A stretch of 64,000 bases of DNA from Cercis canadensis (Eukaryota > Streptophyta > Magnoliopsida > Fabales > Fabaceae), in contig QAOA01001229.1 in NCBI GenBank assembly GCA_003255065.1, positions 1,029,967 to 1,093,966 on the forward strand, given 5' to 3'. The notes below the pieces were generated by a model that did no database searches, was not told the origin of the DNA, and saw only the letters and a list, made by a program, of their open reading frames with translations. Below, piece by piece: positions 44,988 through 58,024 of this stretch. Every line of letters starts with the position of its first letter. Positions within the stretch are counted from its first letter, which is position 1. A program made the position numbers and the translations under genes.

Positions 44988-47900
44988 TTAACTGCTTCGG
45001 TCATAAATTGAAGTGAAGGTCATGGTACCATAAGAGGTAACGGTTCCTGATGAAGTTGAATCATCTTGCTTTCCTAAGCCACCAAAAAGGGATGTATTTT
45101 CCACTTCAGCCTTCATTTTCTGTTTGCCTTGGTCATGGTCATCGATAAACTCAAATAGTATGCCTGGTTTTTCTATATTTTCATCATTCACGTCTGTTTC
45201 ACCGATCAGCATGTCAAGCACAGTAGACATTGATGGCCGGAGCTTCGGAGAATCCTGAACACAGAGAAGGCCAATCTTACAAAATCTGCATGCCTCCTCA
45301 ACGGTGACGTCTCCTACTAGCAATGCATCAGCCAACCTCTCCAGCTCTCCAGTCTCATACAAATTCCATGCCTGCAAGACACATAATTTTATCATTCCCT
45401 TCTCAACAGGTGAGTTCCTGTCCACATAACTAAAAGCTCCTAATAGCATCCCTTCAAAAACCCTTAAATACATGTGCAAAGTGCAATTTAAAGGGGTTCT
45501 TTCTGCAGCAAATTAAAGAAGTGATCCCATGTAAACAATCCTATCCCAGAATAAGTGCAATAGAATAGAGTATCCTTGAAATTCTACCAATCCACCACTA
45601 ACATGTACTTTCCCATAGTATCCCCTTATATTTGTATAGATTGATTTTCACCTCCCCCCCTCTTTCTTCTTGTCTCCAATCCCTTTATTTGAATCTGAAA
45701 ATGAGAAATTAGAAGAAATTCAACAACGAACAGAATGACACATAGGCACTTGCTGCCAAGACAGAGAGATGCAAGGTTATATAATTGTTAGCAGTCCAAA
45801 AACAGTCAAGTTGCAATTGTTCTATTAAATTTTTCTAACTGATCTATAATATGGAAGTTCTGGAAAATTAAAATTTTATAATGTGAAAAAGAGAGAAAAG
45901 AGATGAACCTTCAAATTACAAGTGACTACTGATTTTAGGACTTAGGAAAGTAGATGATCAACATAAGAATACCTGAAAAGTGACCAACAACTTCCTTAGA
46001 TAGAGCTTGATTTTAAGATGACTTGAAATTCTGGTGCTTTCAACTTTAAAAAGCCTTATTCTTTTAGAATGATTACATCACAGCTCCAATTATTACTTTC
46101 ACGTCTTGTAGCAAGCATAGTAGTAAGTTTTCCTGGCAATACTCATACTAATGAACGTTTTGTTTATAGCTCTAAAAATGTAAAGAATGCTACTAAAGAA
46201 TCAGGATCATCCATGTCACTTGAACAACTAGAACAAAAATTGTTTCCAAATAGGTCAGAAGTTCAAGGACGAACTTAGAGGATTAGACCCACACAAACTG
46301 AAGTCTTTTGAGCTGCAACTTTAATGGTCAGCAATCCACACTACTCTAATGTATACCAATACAGATAGCAAATGTGGGAGCTAACAGGACTACCAGGAGA
46401 AAAGGAAGAGAAATAGAACAGAGAATGGGAAGAATCAAAGGTCTAAATGATTCTCCCATCCGCAATTATGTTTACTTAATGATCAACTTTAATTAGACTG
46501 AAATCCAATTGCAACAGGTTGAATTACAAAGTGTCAAGATGGGAACTGGATGCAGTTGAAGTGGGATATTTAAACTAATTATAGAGGCAGAGAGAGAGTG
46601 AAGTAGTAAAAAAATTTGTGAAAAAAATTGGAAGTATAAATATTAAGTAATCATCAATATGCACCCCTCTTAATGTGCACTAGTATCAAATATATCCTCT
46701 CACCTTACCAAATGAAGTTATAATGCCAACCCCAGGTTGTAATTTTTACCACTTAGTGACGCAGGACAGATATTTCATGGAAGGAAACTTCACAAAATAT
46801 TGCATTACAAATTTAATCTTGAGAGAGAAGCTTATCACTACGGTTTGCATATTTTATAAGGTGTAGAATTATGCATCTGTTCAATGGGGATATTAACCAG
46901 GTCATAAACCAATCTTAATGATGTTGGAGCTCACTGTAAATTAAAAGGGAAACTTTAAGAAACTGGGATCACCAAGAATAAATTCTCTCTCCATATACAT
47001 CAATATCATGAGGCATACCATTTACACTATATACAAGTTAAATCCTCAACCATCTATAATTCTTCTTACTCTGAAGTATCTGCAAGAAGAAAGGTCCATA
47101 CCCTTGTTACAAGATACTGTTCTTCAACAGGTAACCGCCTGTTCGTGTTGCTCCTCCCACTAACAATTTCTAGTAGTAGAACTCCAAAACTGTAGACATC
47201 TGATTTTCTTGTCACTTGATTTCTTATTGCATACTCGGGTGCCAGATAACCACTACAAAAACCAAACAGTGGCACCTGAATACAGGGATATAGTAGGATG
47301 AAAATGGCAAAAATTGCTAAGATTAGAAAAGTCCAAAAACTAGAGAGACGCCAGAGAAGCAATTATATTTATATTTTCTGATGTAATTCCTTGTATAAAA
47401 TAATTAAATATCCTCCAGAAATTGAATACAGTTATGAACTTACGCTGTTCCAGCAACATGTGTACTTATATGGGTCAGATTTGGTGGAATAAGCCTTGCA
47501 AGACCAAAATCTGAAATTTTGGGCTGGAGGTCTTTGTCAAGGAGTATGTTGCTCGCTTTAATGTCTCTATGAATAATATGTGGCCTAACTTCCTCATGGA
47601 GGAATACAAGGCCCCGTGCAACACCAATGCAAATGTTCCTCCGTGAATGCCAACTGAATTGGATGCTACTATGGCCTCCACCTATAATGTAATGAGGACT
47701 AATTCATTACGAGAATAGTTAATATATTCATATCAAATGCAAACATTTTACTTACCAAGAAGCGTTTGTGCTAGGCTGTTATTTTCAAGATAGCCATATA
47801 CCAAAATCCTGTGTTTTCCTTCCACACAGCATCCATATAACTTAACCAGGTTTTCATGCTCTATACAAGTTATCACCTTGATTTCTGTCAAGAACTCCCG

Positions 47901-49256
47901 AACCCCTTGTTTTGAGTCAGCTGATAACACCTTTATAGCAGCCAGAGTATTATTTCTCAGTTTTCCCTGTTCAATAGTAATTTTTGGAGAAAGTCAGCAT
48001 CAATGTAACTAACAAAAGAACACAAAAACAAGAACAAGCGCATTTCTATGAATATAAGTTACAACAGTAGCTAAGAATTCTTTATGAATCGTGCATGAGA
48101 TGAGACTATTGCAATCACCTTATAAACAGATCCAAAACCTCCCTGCCCTATCTTGTTTGCTGGACTAAAACCTTCAGTGGCAATTTGCAATTCCTTGTAG
48201 GTGTAAAGGTTGACATTCTGAATGTCTGAAACCTCTGTAGTGACATAAACATAATAGCTTTTCAACATAAAACACTTGGAACATAGCTAAATTGTTGGAA
48301 ATCTTCTAACAAAATCACAGCATATGAACATTGGGGTCATGCTTCAGAGAATGTTTACATGCTGTCCTGAATTGGTGTTACAATCTCACCCAACCTAACC
48401 CTTTTTCAAAAGAAAAGTTCAATTAATAACAAAAAACTACTGACATTTTAATGTAAGTTGGAAGGGTAGACCTCTTATTCCTAACTTGTTTGAACATGTT
48501 TAATTTGAAAAAAGATTATTATGCAGCAAACTGTTCACACATTGCCTATTTATAAATTCAATGGACTGGACATTAGTACATGCCTTAGAAGAAATTTCCA
48601 GATGATCTTTTGCTTCATTGGTTAGCTAATAGACTTCAAATTGCTTTCTTATGTCTTTGTCTTTTTGTTTCTTTCTTCAATGTACAGCAAAGAGAGGGAG
48701 CCTTACAAGAGATTATGCTCCCAAAAAGAAAGTGGGGTTCATGATATAGTGAAATAAAATGTCATACTCTTTGGCTATATGACTTTGATGTGAGAATCAG
48801 ATATCCTCAGCACATTATAGTCCAGTGAAAAAATATACTAATACTCCAACTGCAGTGGGAGTGGTCTGAGGAGAGATGCTTGTTGTAGCCTTGCAGGCTA
48901 AAAAGGAACAGCAAAAAGAAAAAGATATAATTTCACAAAGATAGAGGTAGCTTTAGTGATAGATAAATAGAGTATATTACATACATTATAGTTAAAAATG
49001 ATATCCTAAAGATGGATATGACCCAGTACAGAAGATGAAAAATGAAAATGATATCCGTAGAAGTGATAAAAAATTTCTTGGTGTAACTCAATTGAATAAA
49101 TACATGAAGCAGCTGATCATTTATGGGCTTATGTTTGCAAGTACCAGATGAAAAAAGGAAGTAATCATTGCTTAACTGTGTACCTTCATCAACTTCAGTT
49201 GATTGTGTGCGTGGGGAAGATCGTTTCCTTCTGAAAAGAAGAGAGAAACAATTCAT
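44988..49256 (-). CDS. CRPK1: CRPK1-like receptor-like cytoplasmic serine/threonine kinase
   Basis: Six coding exons (49184-49256, 48119-48234, 47756-47966, 47444-47681, 47102-47252, 44988-45371) give 390 residues, the same length I recall for Arabidopsis CRPK1 (At1g16670), a plasma-membrane-associated kinase that phosphorylates 14-3-3 proteins in cold signalling. It has no signal peptide or transmembrane segment. The Gly loop GQGGFG is at 54-59, the ATP-binding lysine at 75 (AAIKV), HRDIKASN from 171, DFG at 191-193 and the GYLAPEYA segment follows. It is an RD kinase with all key residues. The C-terminal 60 residues are Ser/Thr-rich. The start is the ATG giving MNCFSLLF; a frame running 24 bp further starts with TTG. 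A spliced leader is likely: acceptor at 49297, upstream exon ending at 49773 (AAAG/GTGAGC). Intron 5 is 1.7 kb. Confidence 0.92.
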
Positions 49257-49773
49257 CACCGAGTAACTCTGGTGCCCCAATGAATCAAAACCAGTGCTGC
49301 AAAAATGAATACTTTGAATTAACTTGTAATCATCTGATATCTCTCAACAATTTGAATGACTATTTTCCATAGTTCATTAACAACAGTAGCAGCAGCAACT
49401 TAATAATCTTGAATAATTGATTTCCTGACCAATACCCAAATCAAAGTCAAAACTCTTTTCCCCTTTTTGCTCAGAAAGTCAAAACTGATTTTGGCTTTTG
49501 CTTTTGCTGAGCAATCAGTAAAATGAAAATTCATAGCTTTCACTTATCAAAAGGGAAGAAAATACTAACATACAAGTGATATGAATCATACACCAGTTCC
49601 AAAAAAAGGAAGGAAGAAAAATCATTTAGATGACTCCATATGCATAACAACAGAACCCACTATTTAATTTCCTTTAACCATTTTCTCAGCAAACAAACAG
49701 AAGCCGAGAAAGAAAATACATTTCCCAAAAGCATGAGCTAAAATGTAAAGCAAGCATGAAGAAGAAGCTCACC

Positions 49774-52231
49774 TTTTCGAATCCAAGTCTCCAACTTTAT
49801 CACTCGGAGTTGCAGAATACAGAGAAACAAAGAGAAGCAAATGACCCCCTTACAGCTATGCCATAGCCCATGGACTTGAAGTTACTGGTCTTTCACGTTC
49901 CTGAGGGGGCCTAGAGGGAAATGTGAAGTGAAGCTTCAAATCATAAATATCAAAACTTGGCTGGTTACCTACTTTACCTTGAATAATTAAGCAAGTGACG
50001 CAACATGTCCCCTCCTCCATTTATATCTGCATGATGTAATAAATTGGCAACTGTATATATATATATATATATATATATGCAACACATAATAAATTTTTAA
50101 AAAATTTATCTTTATATGTTTTATGAGATTCTACGCAGTTTTTTAAATATCCGATTTGTCTCATTTCATATTGATCCGCTACCACATCTAAGACTAATAC
50201 GTTTCTCATATTATAATTATTGCACGAGTTTTATTTTCTTGTATTTTGACTTTTATATTTGAAAATTTATGCTTAAAGATGATTTTGAAAATGTGTAAAA
50301 GTTGCATGGTTTAATAAATTATAGAGTTTTATTGTCAAGTGTATAAGTAAGTGTAAGAACTCAGCAAAAAAAAAAAAAAAAGTATNAAAAAAAAAAAAAA
50401 AAAAAAAAGTATTCTTATGGTAATCGAATTCTAGAGCCAATATCTTTTTCTTAATGAAAATGACCACTGAAACAGTTAATCTAAATACACACTTAATCAA
50501 AACGCTTATTCAAACCAGCTTATTGGTCAACACTGAATCCCACAAAGTCACCCAACTTTCTCTATCTTTCTGTACGGAAAATAAAACTAAACTAGAAAAA
50601 TGAAGGCCCACATGGTTGGTTATGATGTTGGTTAACAGAAAAATCACCGGTCTCAAAGAAGGCCGAAAAATATTCACAAAGGAAAAAAAGTGTGGCGAGG
50701 AAGTAAAGAATTGCGGCTAATTTAAGCCCAGTCTATAATACAAATTGTTAAAAATGAGTATCCGGGCAAAGGATAATGAATAACTAAGAGAAATGTAGTG
50801 AAATATTAAGGATTATATTATTTTAAAATAAAGTTATACTATTTTAAAGTAAAAGTTTTAGAGTTACGCTATTTACAAAGTAATGTGATTTTTTTTTTAT
50901 GTGTCTATTAATAATTTAATTAAAATTACTTCAAATTGATAAAAAAATTAAAATTACCCCATTTGCATAAATACCTTATAAAATTGTTTTTTTTAAAAAA
51001 AAATTTGCCAAGAATTGCACTTGTCTATTGGAAATAAGTAGTTTTTTTTTTTAATCTTTTAAAGGTTGTGTCATATTTTAACAGAAAGACTTTTTTTTTT
51101 TTACAGAGCTTATTAATACTCTTTTACTATTATGTGATTATTTTATTTATTTTTAAACATAATAACTATATATATACATAGAATAACTACATAATATCAA
51201 AAAATATTTTGATAATTTTACCTGTTTAAAAAATACTTAGTTAAAAATTTGTTGCCTTTAATATTTTTTAGTCTCTTTTTACAAGTTCTAAAACCTGGTT
51301 AAAATTAACTTTGTTTTATATCCCGCCATGCCTGTAGTCAACAAGTGTCAACCTTTGGACTGATACAAACAATCACGCAAGAAAAATATATGTAAATTAG
51401 GCAAAAGAGGAAATGATCAAAGTTTTCAAAATTTCTTTTTGTTTTCTCTTTTATTTCGGTAAACAAGCCACCGAGGAGCCCTTAACATCATCTAATTATA
51501 ATACCTAGTTGCAAACTCGTATAACGTATGAGTATTTAATTAAACAGAAAAAGTAAATCCATAGAGAGAGAAAAAATAAACAAACAAAAAAAACAAAAGA
51601 AAAAAAGTAAGTGCATTGATGATAAATAATCTTCACAAAAAACTTTCTTTTTGAAGTATATATGACAATTATGGTGATTTCATCAAAGCGACTTTTGACA
51701 AAGTGGAATAATTGTTTTGACGAATTGTGACAATCAAATAATCATATTCTTCTGTTGAAATAGGGTGCCAGACTGCCAGTATTCTTCATCTAGCCCGTAA
51801 GTATTAACCACGAGTTACTACCATAGACCAATGTTAGTCCATTCCAGTTTGGTAGACCATGCACAACTTTTATGCTTTATTATTTCTAGCCTTCTGATAA
51901 GAATCTTTATTCCTTTATTTTTCTAAATTATTGACAGAGATAATAAGATAAACAAAGAAACCCAACAGAGAGACCCTACTATCATAAAATCAAAATTCCA
52001 GAAAACTCTCCTTCCATATAAGAAATATAGAGTTCGTCCAACATAGCATGTATGAGCGGCTAGCAACACGATATTATAAAAATCAACTATCTCTCTTTCC
52101 CATAAAAAAGCAAAAAAAAAAAAAGAACTATTTCTCTTCTCGTTCTTTATAATCTAGCCTATATTCAAACTATGACTCGATTATTCATACAAAAACTTCT
52201 ATTTTATACATTATCTCATCCCAATGGCACA
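49774..52231. other. Kinase promoter and AT-rich intergenic sequence
   Basis: The kinase 5' UTR probably extends from 49773 to about 49860. Beyond it lie a (ta)n tract (50056-50078), a poly-A tract split by the undetermined base 50386, and old AT-rich repeats near 51100-51250. No gene is recognised. Confidence 0.5.
50056..50078. repeat. (ta)n microsatellite
   Basis: About eleven ta units upstream of the kinase gene, likely variable in length. Confidence 0.85.
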
Positions 52232-55200
52232 CTATGGGTGTGTGAAAACCATGGCCCTTGCGAGGTCGAGTCCTACCTTCCTCCCAAACAGCTTCTCCAC
52301 GATGGCTAATGCAAACTCCATGGAGGTCCCTGGGCCTCTGCTGGTGATAAGGTTGCCATCAACCACAACCCTGTTTTCAACTTCACTTTGATCTGATAAC
52401 TTGTTGCTCATGGCAGGAAAGGCGGTGGCCTTTTTGTCCTGCATCATATTGAACTATATATCTCAATCCAACACCATGATGCAGAATAAACAATGGAGAA
52501 TCACATTTTACGAATCAAGTAAGAAGAAAGATACAGTCAGGGACAGATGCACACGGTGCATTAAGGGGGCAAATGCCGCCACAAAGTTAAAAAAATTTCA
52601 AATAGTTTATATGTCATTCATATTATTGCCTCTATAGATATTTCATACCATTCAAAGATATTTTGGAGGAAAAGATGTGGGAAACTTCTAAAACACAATC
52701 CCCACATTCCATTTAGAACAATCTCCATAATCCATTAACAAAGAGGGTCCCCATAGAGATAGATTGGGCCGGAAAATAGATACCTTTAGCAAGCCATGGG
52801 CCTCCAAGACTAAAGCTGGTGATGCACAAATTGCTCCATAATATCTGTTTGATTCTCTTTGCTTTTTCAGCAAGCTCACCAGTTTTTCTGAGTTTGCAAA
52901 AGCTTGGGCACCACCGAGTCCACCCTGCAGACAAGCAGAATAATTTTTTGCTTAAACTAAGCAGTAGTTGCTAATTTTCATTAGAAAGCAAACAACGCAC
53001 TTACTGGCAGCACAATAAGGTCATACGAAAGTTTAGTTGCCTCGTCAAGGAGTACGTCTGCCTCCATTTTAACTTTACGAGAAGCCTCAATCTCTAGTTT
53101 GTCCTCAATAGAAGCAACCACAACATTGGCTTTTGCTCTTCGCAGAATATCTATGATCATCACAGCTTCCATTTCCTCTGTGCCATTAGCAATTGGTACA
53201 AGAATCTGAAAACGGGACAAATGTAGGTACCATACTTATGAAAGTCTGTTTCTTCGTAACAAATTTAATTTTTGTAGACACAAACACAACAAAGAAAGTC
53301 GAATTAACATAGTCCTTCCCACATAATTTACCGAGACAACTCAAGGCCTAAATCTCACCTGAGGGATATTATAATATGTCCATTGTATGGGGTTAAGCTC
53401 CTTAAAAGTATATTCACCACCATGATTGGAACGCATGACCTGAATACAAGAAACTGATGAGTAACATCAAAGTGGGTAAAATAAAAACACAAAGCCCAGA
53501 AAAATCTTAATAATATTTGAATATCATAATTCAGTGGCAGGAAGTTCAATAAACAAATGTGTAGTAGACCACACATGTATTACCAATAAATATGGCTAAT
53601 CAATGCTATGAAGCATGAATAAAAATAAAGATAGGAAGTTAGCCACAGCTAACCCGCTAATAACTATGTTTCACAGTTTTGCCAATGAAAATCCTTTCCA
53701 AAAAATAATATTCTGCAACTTGGGACTAAAATGTCACCAGTGGTAGTGAAGGAGGATTTGCCTCTTAATGAAGGAAACTTAAAATCATCATGTTAACTCC
53801 TTTATAACATAATAATTTCATTACCTCTTTTTCAAAAAAAAATTATAAATAGTGATACCTAGCAGGATAGAAAAATTGCAATTTTGGAAAGCATCTTTTG
53901 TACTTTATTAGCAATGTATTCCTAGAAATGAAATTAATTATTACATGTAAACTTGATGCACAGGATAGATGGCTAGAAGTCTGTATACACACAATATACA
54001 TGTGAACTACTAGTCAGTAACTTCCCATAATGGATTGCAATCATGTTTTGCAAATAGTCCACACATACATGTGATCTTATTAGGATTTACAGTTTCAAGT
54101 TCTTTTATCTTTTTTGATAGTTGAGTCACATAAGCACTATATGTACATTAAAACTACAAATTCACCCTCCACCACTCTGGGGGGAAGGCAGTTATCTTTC
54201 CCAAAGATAATTAGTAGGGTAGAGCAGAGCAGAGACAAGGAAGCCTCATTCAAGCATAAGTACCCCAATCTCATAAAGCAGATGGAAGCTTATTTCAAAC
54301 AGCACTAGTCCAGTAAATACTTAAGCTATTGCTCACAAAGTCCCAAGCATATTAGATGACTCATCCCTATTTTCTTTTCCCAATTTGAATGCACAGTAGG
54401 ATTTGTTGAAAAGCACCAAGTCACAGCCATATATATAAGCCGTATATATCAACTTGAGAAGCACCAAAAGCTAAGAAGCGGAGAAAATATGAATAAAATA
54501 AGTTAAATCCCGAAGATCAGGTAATCTGGGAAATCTACTGCAAAAGGAAAAGTGCTTTCTCCTTCTAAAGAAACACAAAACAAGTACCTTCAGTTCCAAA
54601 AGGTATAACTTCTAACAGAAAGGATAATTGTTTCTTGCAAGCCAAAGATTCCAATGATACATGCAAGAAAGACTCCCATTCACACCTCTCCAAGCAAACC
54701 CTATGTTTCTCCACCATTATTATTTTAAAATGTGTTCTCTTCTTCAACTATCCTCCTTTTAATGTCAAAGAATTCTAGCCACTTCCATTTAATCCCTTCA
54801 GATTGAGTTTAATTTTTTTTTTTCAAAATTGAAAAAGATTAGAAAACTAATTCCCAGATTATTCTGGAATGCAGACAGACTAAGCATACTAAATTTCAAA
54901 TAAATACCATTGTGAACGATAATATCTTTTGCAATTATTTTCTCTTAAAAAACAATTAGAAGTTTTGTGGATGAAGTCTTCACCAGTGGACCAGCAACTT
55001 CATCAGCTTTCTCTTTTCCATATAACTGCTCAACTAGTGCAATGCCAAACTCCATGGTAGTGCCTGGTGCACGACTTGTCACAACTTTGTCATCCAGCTG
55101 CACTCTTGATTCAACAGCAGTTGCATAAGAGGCTAGTTTTTCCATAAATGATGGATGGCAAGTTGCCTGTGGAATCATAATACAACCATGACAACAAATT

Positions 55201-56247
55201 CGTTTGCTGCTGTGAGATTTTCCATCAGCAAAATCACATCAAGAGAGCAGTTAATAAAGCAACACCGTAGGTAACTCACCTTCAGTCCCTTGAGCAAACC
55301 CCATGGAGCAAGTACCACTGCAGGAGCAGCACATACCGCCGCATAAGGCCGTTCATCTGCAACGTGCTTCTTCACCAAGCTTTCTAAAGCTCCACAGTCT
55401 CTCAGATTCTCAACTCCTGGAACTCCTCCCTAAAAAGAGCGGTTAAAAGTTGAAAAGTTCAATCAATTTGACGCTAAGAGGTTAATCACAGCAGAAAATC
55501 AATCACTATTACTACAAACTAATAAAATGACGTTTGTAGCACAGACATCTACAACGACTTAAACCAGGTTAACATGTAGCAATAACGTTATATTCTGCAG
55601 AAATTCCAGATCAAACTTCAACTTCAACACTACTAATCAAGATATTTTTTCAATAATTTTCTTTCTATTCTATCAACTACCTCAACTAAGTCTGAATTTG
55701 CTCAAGATCATTTATGAAGCAGACCAAAGGTCACGAAAACTACGAAAACGTTGTCAATTCAAAAAGCTGAACCTCGTATACCAATCCTCCAACATCATTC
55801 AGAGAAAGAGAGAGAGCAATGTACCGGCAGAGCGACGAGGTCGAAGACGCCATCAGCGACATCCGAAACAGAGGCATCAGCAACAATAGTGACACCATGT
55901 AGAGCTTCGACTCGAAGCTGTTTCCCCGCAGAAGCAACAGTAACATCAGCTCCCGATCGTCGCAGAACGTCGATCGTAATCACAGCCTCCATAGGCTCCG
56001 TGCCATTGGCAATCGGCACCAAAACCTAACAATTTCCACACAACAACAACAATCTCAGCGTCAATTCCAGCTCGGTTTCCGATGGTGGAGAAGAAGAACA
56101 TGAAGGAGCTTAGTTTACCTTTCGAGCATTGGAAGCCATCGTCGCAGAGACAGAGAAGAAGCGCTTTTTGGAAACAGTGATTCTGGTAGTGAAGTTAGAA
56201 AAAGAGTGAGCGTGAGGGACTAGTAAGTGACGCAATGGCAATGCCAT
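52232..56247 (-). CDS. DJ1B: Two-domain DJ-1/PfpI-family protein, plastid type (DJ1B-like)
   Basis: Eight exons (56119-56247, 55825-56025, 55280-55429, 54984-55166, 53359-53439, 53005-53205, 52784-52924, 52232-52438) all end on codon boundaries and give 430 residues. Two DJ-1 domains lie in tandem, about 44-221 and 249-427. Each keeps the glutamate (E53, E258 in ANGTE) and the nucleophilic cysteine (C143 in AAVCAAP, C348 in GAICASP). Plant DJ-1 proteins act in oxidative stress protection and have reported glyoxalase-type activity; AtDJ1B (At1g53280) is plastidial. Residues 1-36 (MALPLRHLLVP..SVSAT) look like a transit peptide and are followed by a second in-frame ATG at 56139 in strong context. 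The cytosolic DJ1A (At3g14990) is the alternative assignment, but it lacks this extension as I recall it. Confidence 0.93.
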
Positions 56248-56348
56248 TTGCGCTTTATTTACAATACAATGGCTTTCTAGAGAGGTCTGTGGGTGAGTGA
56301 GGAGAAAGTGTTCTGTGCGGATAATTCGGAAATGAGTCTGCGTTCTCT

Positions 56349-56393
56349 ACGTGGCTTATCGATGTTGATCATCCACTGTGATTTCGCCACGTC
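56349..56393. promoter_or_regulatory. Inverted pair of ACGTGGC (ABRE/G-box) motifs
   Basis: ACGTGGC occurs on the plus strand at 56349-56355 and on the minus strand at 56386-56392 (gccacgt), 30 bp apart and 100-150 bp upstream of the DJ1B start codon. ACGTGGC is the core of ABA-responsive elements bound by bZIP factors, and paired copies are typical of functional sites. This fits a stress-protective gene but is untested. Confidence 0.5.
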
Positions 56394-56444
56394 GGAGGAG
56401 GACAGAATCTTCGCTGGATAATCTATAGTCCATCTTAAAAAATA

Positions 56445-56994
56445 GGCTTAATTACAATTTTGGTTTCCCTATTTTAACCACTTGAACGTTTTGGTCTCCC
56501 TTCTTTAAAAATAAACTATTGAGTCCCTCTATATTCATAAAATGTACAAGTTTAGTCCATTTATCTTTAAGTCAAAATTTTTAGGTTTATTTCAAGGTGT
56601 AAAGTTCTCTGATTCATAATCTCACCGTTCAGATTGAAGGGCTACATATTGTGAACCTTCTCACTAAATTTGAGCTCGATCTAACGGTGAAACTCAGCCC
56701 AAAATATCAAAACCATAAGTTTTCATCTAACCAAAAATTTAGACTTATTCACCATTAGATAGAGCTGAAATTTAATAGAAAGATTCACAAGACGTAGCTC
56801 TTCAATCTGAACGGTGGGATTATGAATCAGATAACTTTACACCTTAAAATAAACCTAAGAATTTTGACTTAAAGATAAATAGACTAAACTTGTATATTTT
56901 ATGAATATAGAGTGACTCATTAGTTCATTTTTAAAGAAGGAGAACCAAAACGTTCAAGTGGTTAAAATAGGGGGACCAAAATTGTAATTAAGCC
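56445..56994. mobile_element. Mutator-like fold-back MITE, 550 bp
   Basis: Ends ggcttaattacaattttggt and its inverse. The inverted arms match for well over 200 bp each, so nearly the whole element is a hairpin. It is flanked by an exact 9-bp direct repeat, taaaaaata (56436-56444 and 56995-57003), diagnostic of Mutator superfamily insertion. There is no coding capacity, so it depends on a transposase elsewhere. It sits about 200 bp upstream of the DJ1B start codon, outside the ACGT motifs. Confidence 0.92.
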
Positions 56995-57003
56995 TAAAAA
57001 ATA

Positions 57004-58015
57004 AAAGGAAAACTTTATAAATATTAATCATTTTTAAACTAAATAATCAAAATTTTAAAATTTTAAGCCATCCTTTTTCTTTGGTCTTCAAAATATTTTT
57101 TTTATTTTAGTTGTCTTCTCTCTTTTTTTCATTGTGTTGCTTTTACACCACCTTATCCTACTTAGTACTAATGAAATTTAAACATACAAATTTTATGATA
57201 AAAATATCAAATATTTAACTATTAAGCTATCTCATTAAGAACATTTCACAACTTAATTATTTAAATATAAAATGGTCAAAGTCTAAATGCCTAGCTAAAG
57301 CATATGAACATCATGATCCCTCTCTTCTCTCTTCTCTCTTCCAACACTCTACCTCAAAGGCAATGCTTTACGAAATGGTGTAATTCTAATCCCCTTTTAT
57401 CAATCTCTACCCTTGTTTAGAAATGTCACCTATAATGACCACAAAGAAAGTCATCTTTAGGACTAATAAGGACAATATATAAATATCAGAATTTATTAAA
57501 ACTATCATAGATAACAATTATGGACATACTAAACATCACATATAAGTTTAGATATAAGATAGTCTCATATAGAATCTATAAAGATTAAAGACTACTGAGA
57601 GAGATACTAATGACTACAATCTACAGTATGAAGATAAAAATGCCCTTATGTGACCATGCAACTTAGAGGAAGTCTTCTCTAGAAGTCTCAAGTCCCTTTC
57701 TCTTACTCTCTTTGCTCATTTCGACTATCTCTTTTGTTATAGCGAGATACCTTAAGTGTTGGAGGTGATGCTGAAACTCTTCAACCTATCCTAATCACAC
57801 TTTCCTCTTTGCATATGCTTAGAGACGCTTCATCCACATAGACTTATTTACAAAGAAATATAATTATTAGTATTTTGTAGTAAATTTCTTAATGACTAAA
57901 CATGGAATCTTAAACATGGTTTATAATAAAGTTTCCATAATGCAAAAGGGATAACATAAGCAGTTAACTCGTATTCAAAACGAAAACGGTAAACTAGATC
58001 TCCATGTACTTGAAT
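57004..58015. other. Intergenic sequence
   Basis: AT-rich, no gene recognised. A frame on the minus strand reaching 58162 overlaps the MITE edge and is chance. Confidence 0.5.
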
Positions 58016-58024
58016 AAATATTAT

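Noticed and set aside
46069-46278. 69-codon plus-strand frame
   Set aside because: Lies within intron 5 of the kinase gene on the opposite strand and shows no family features.
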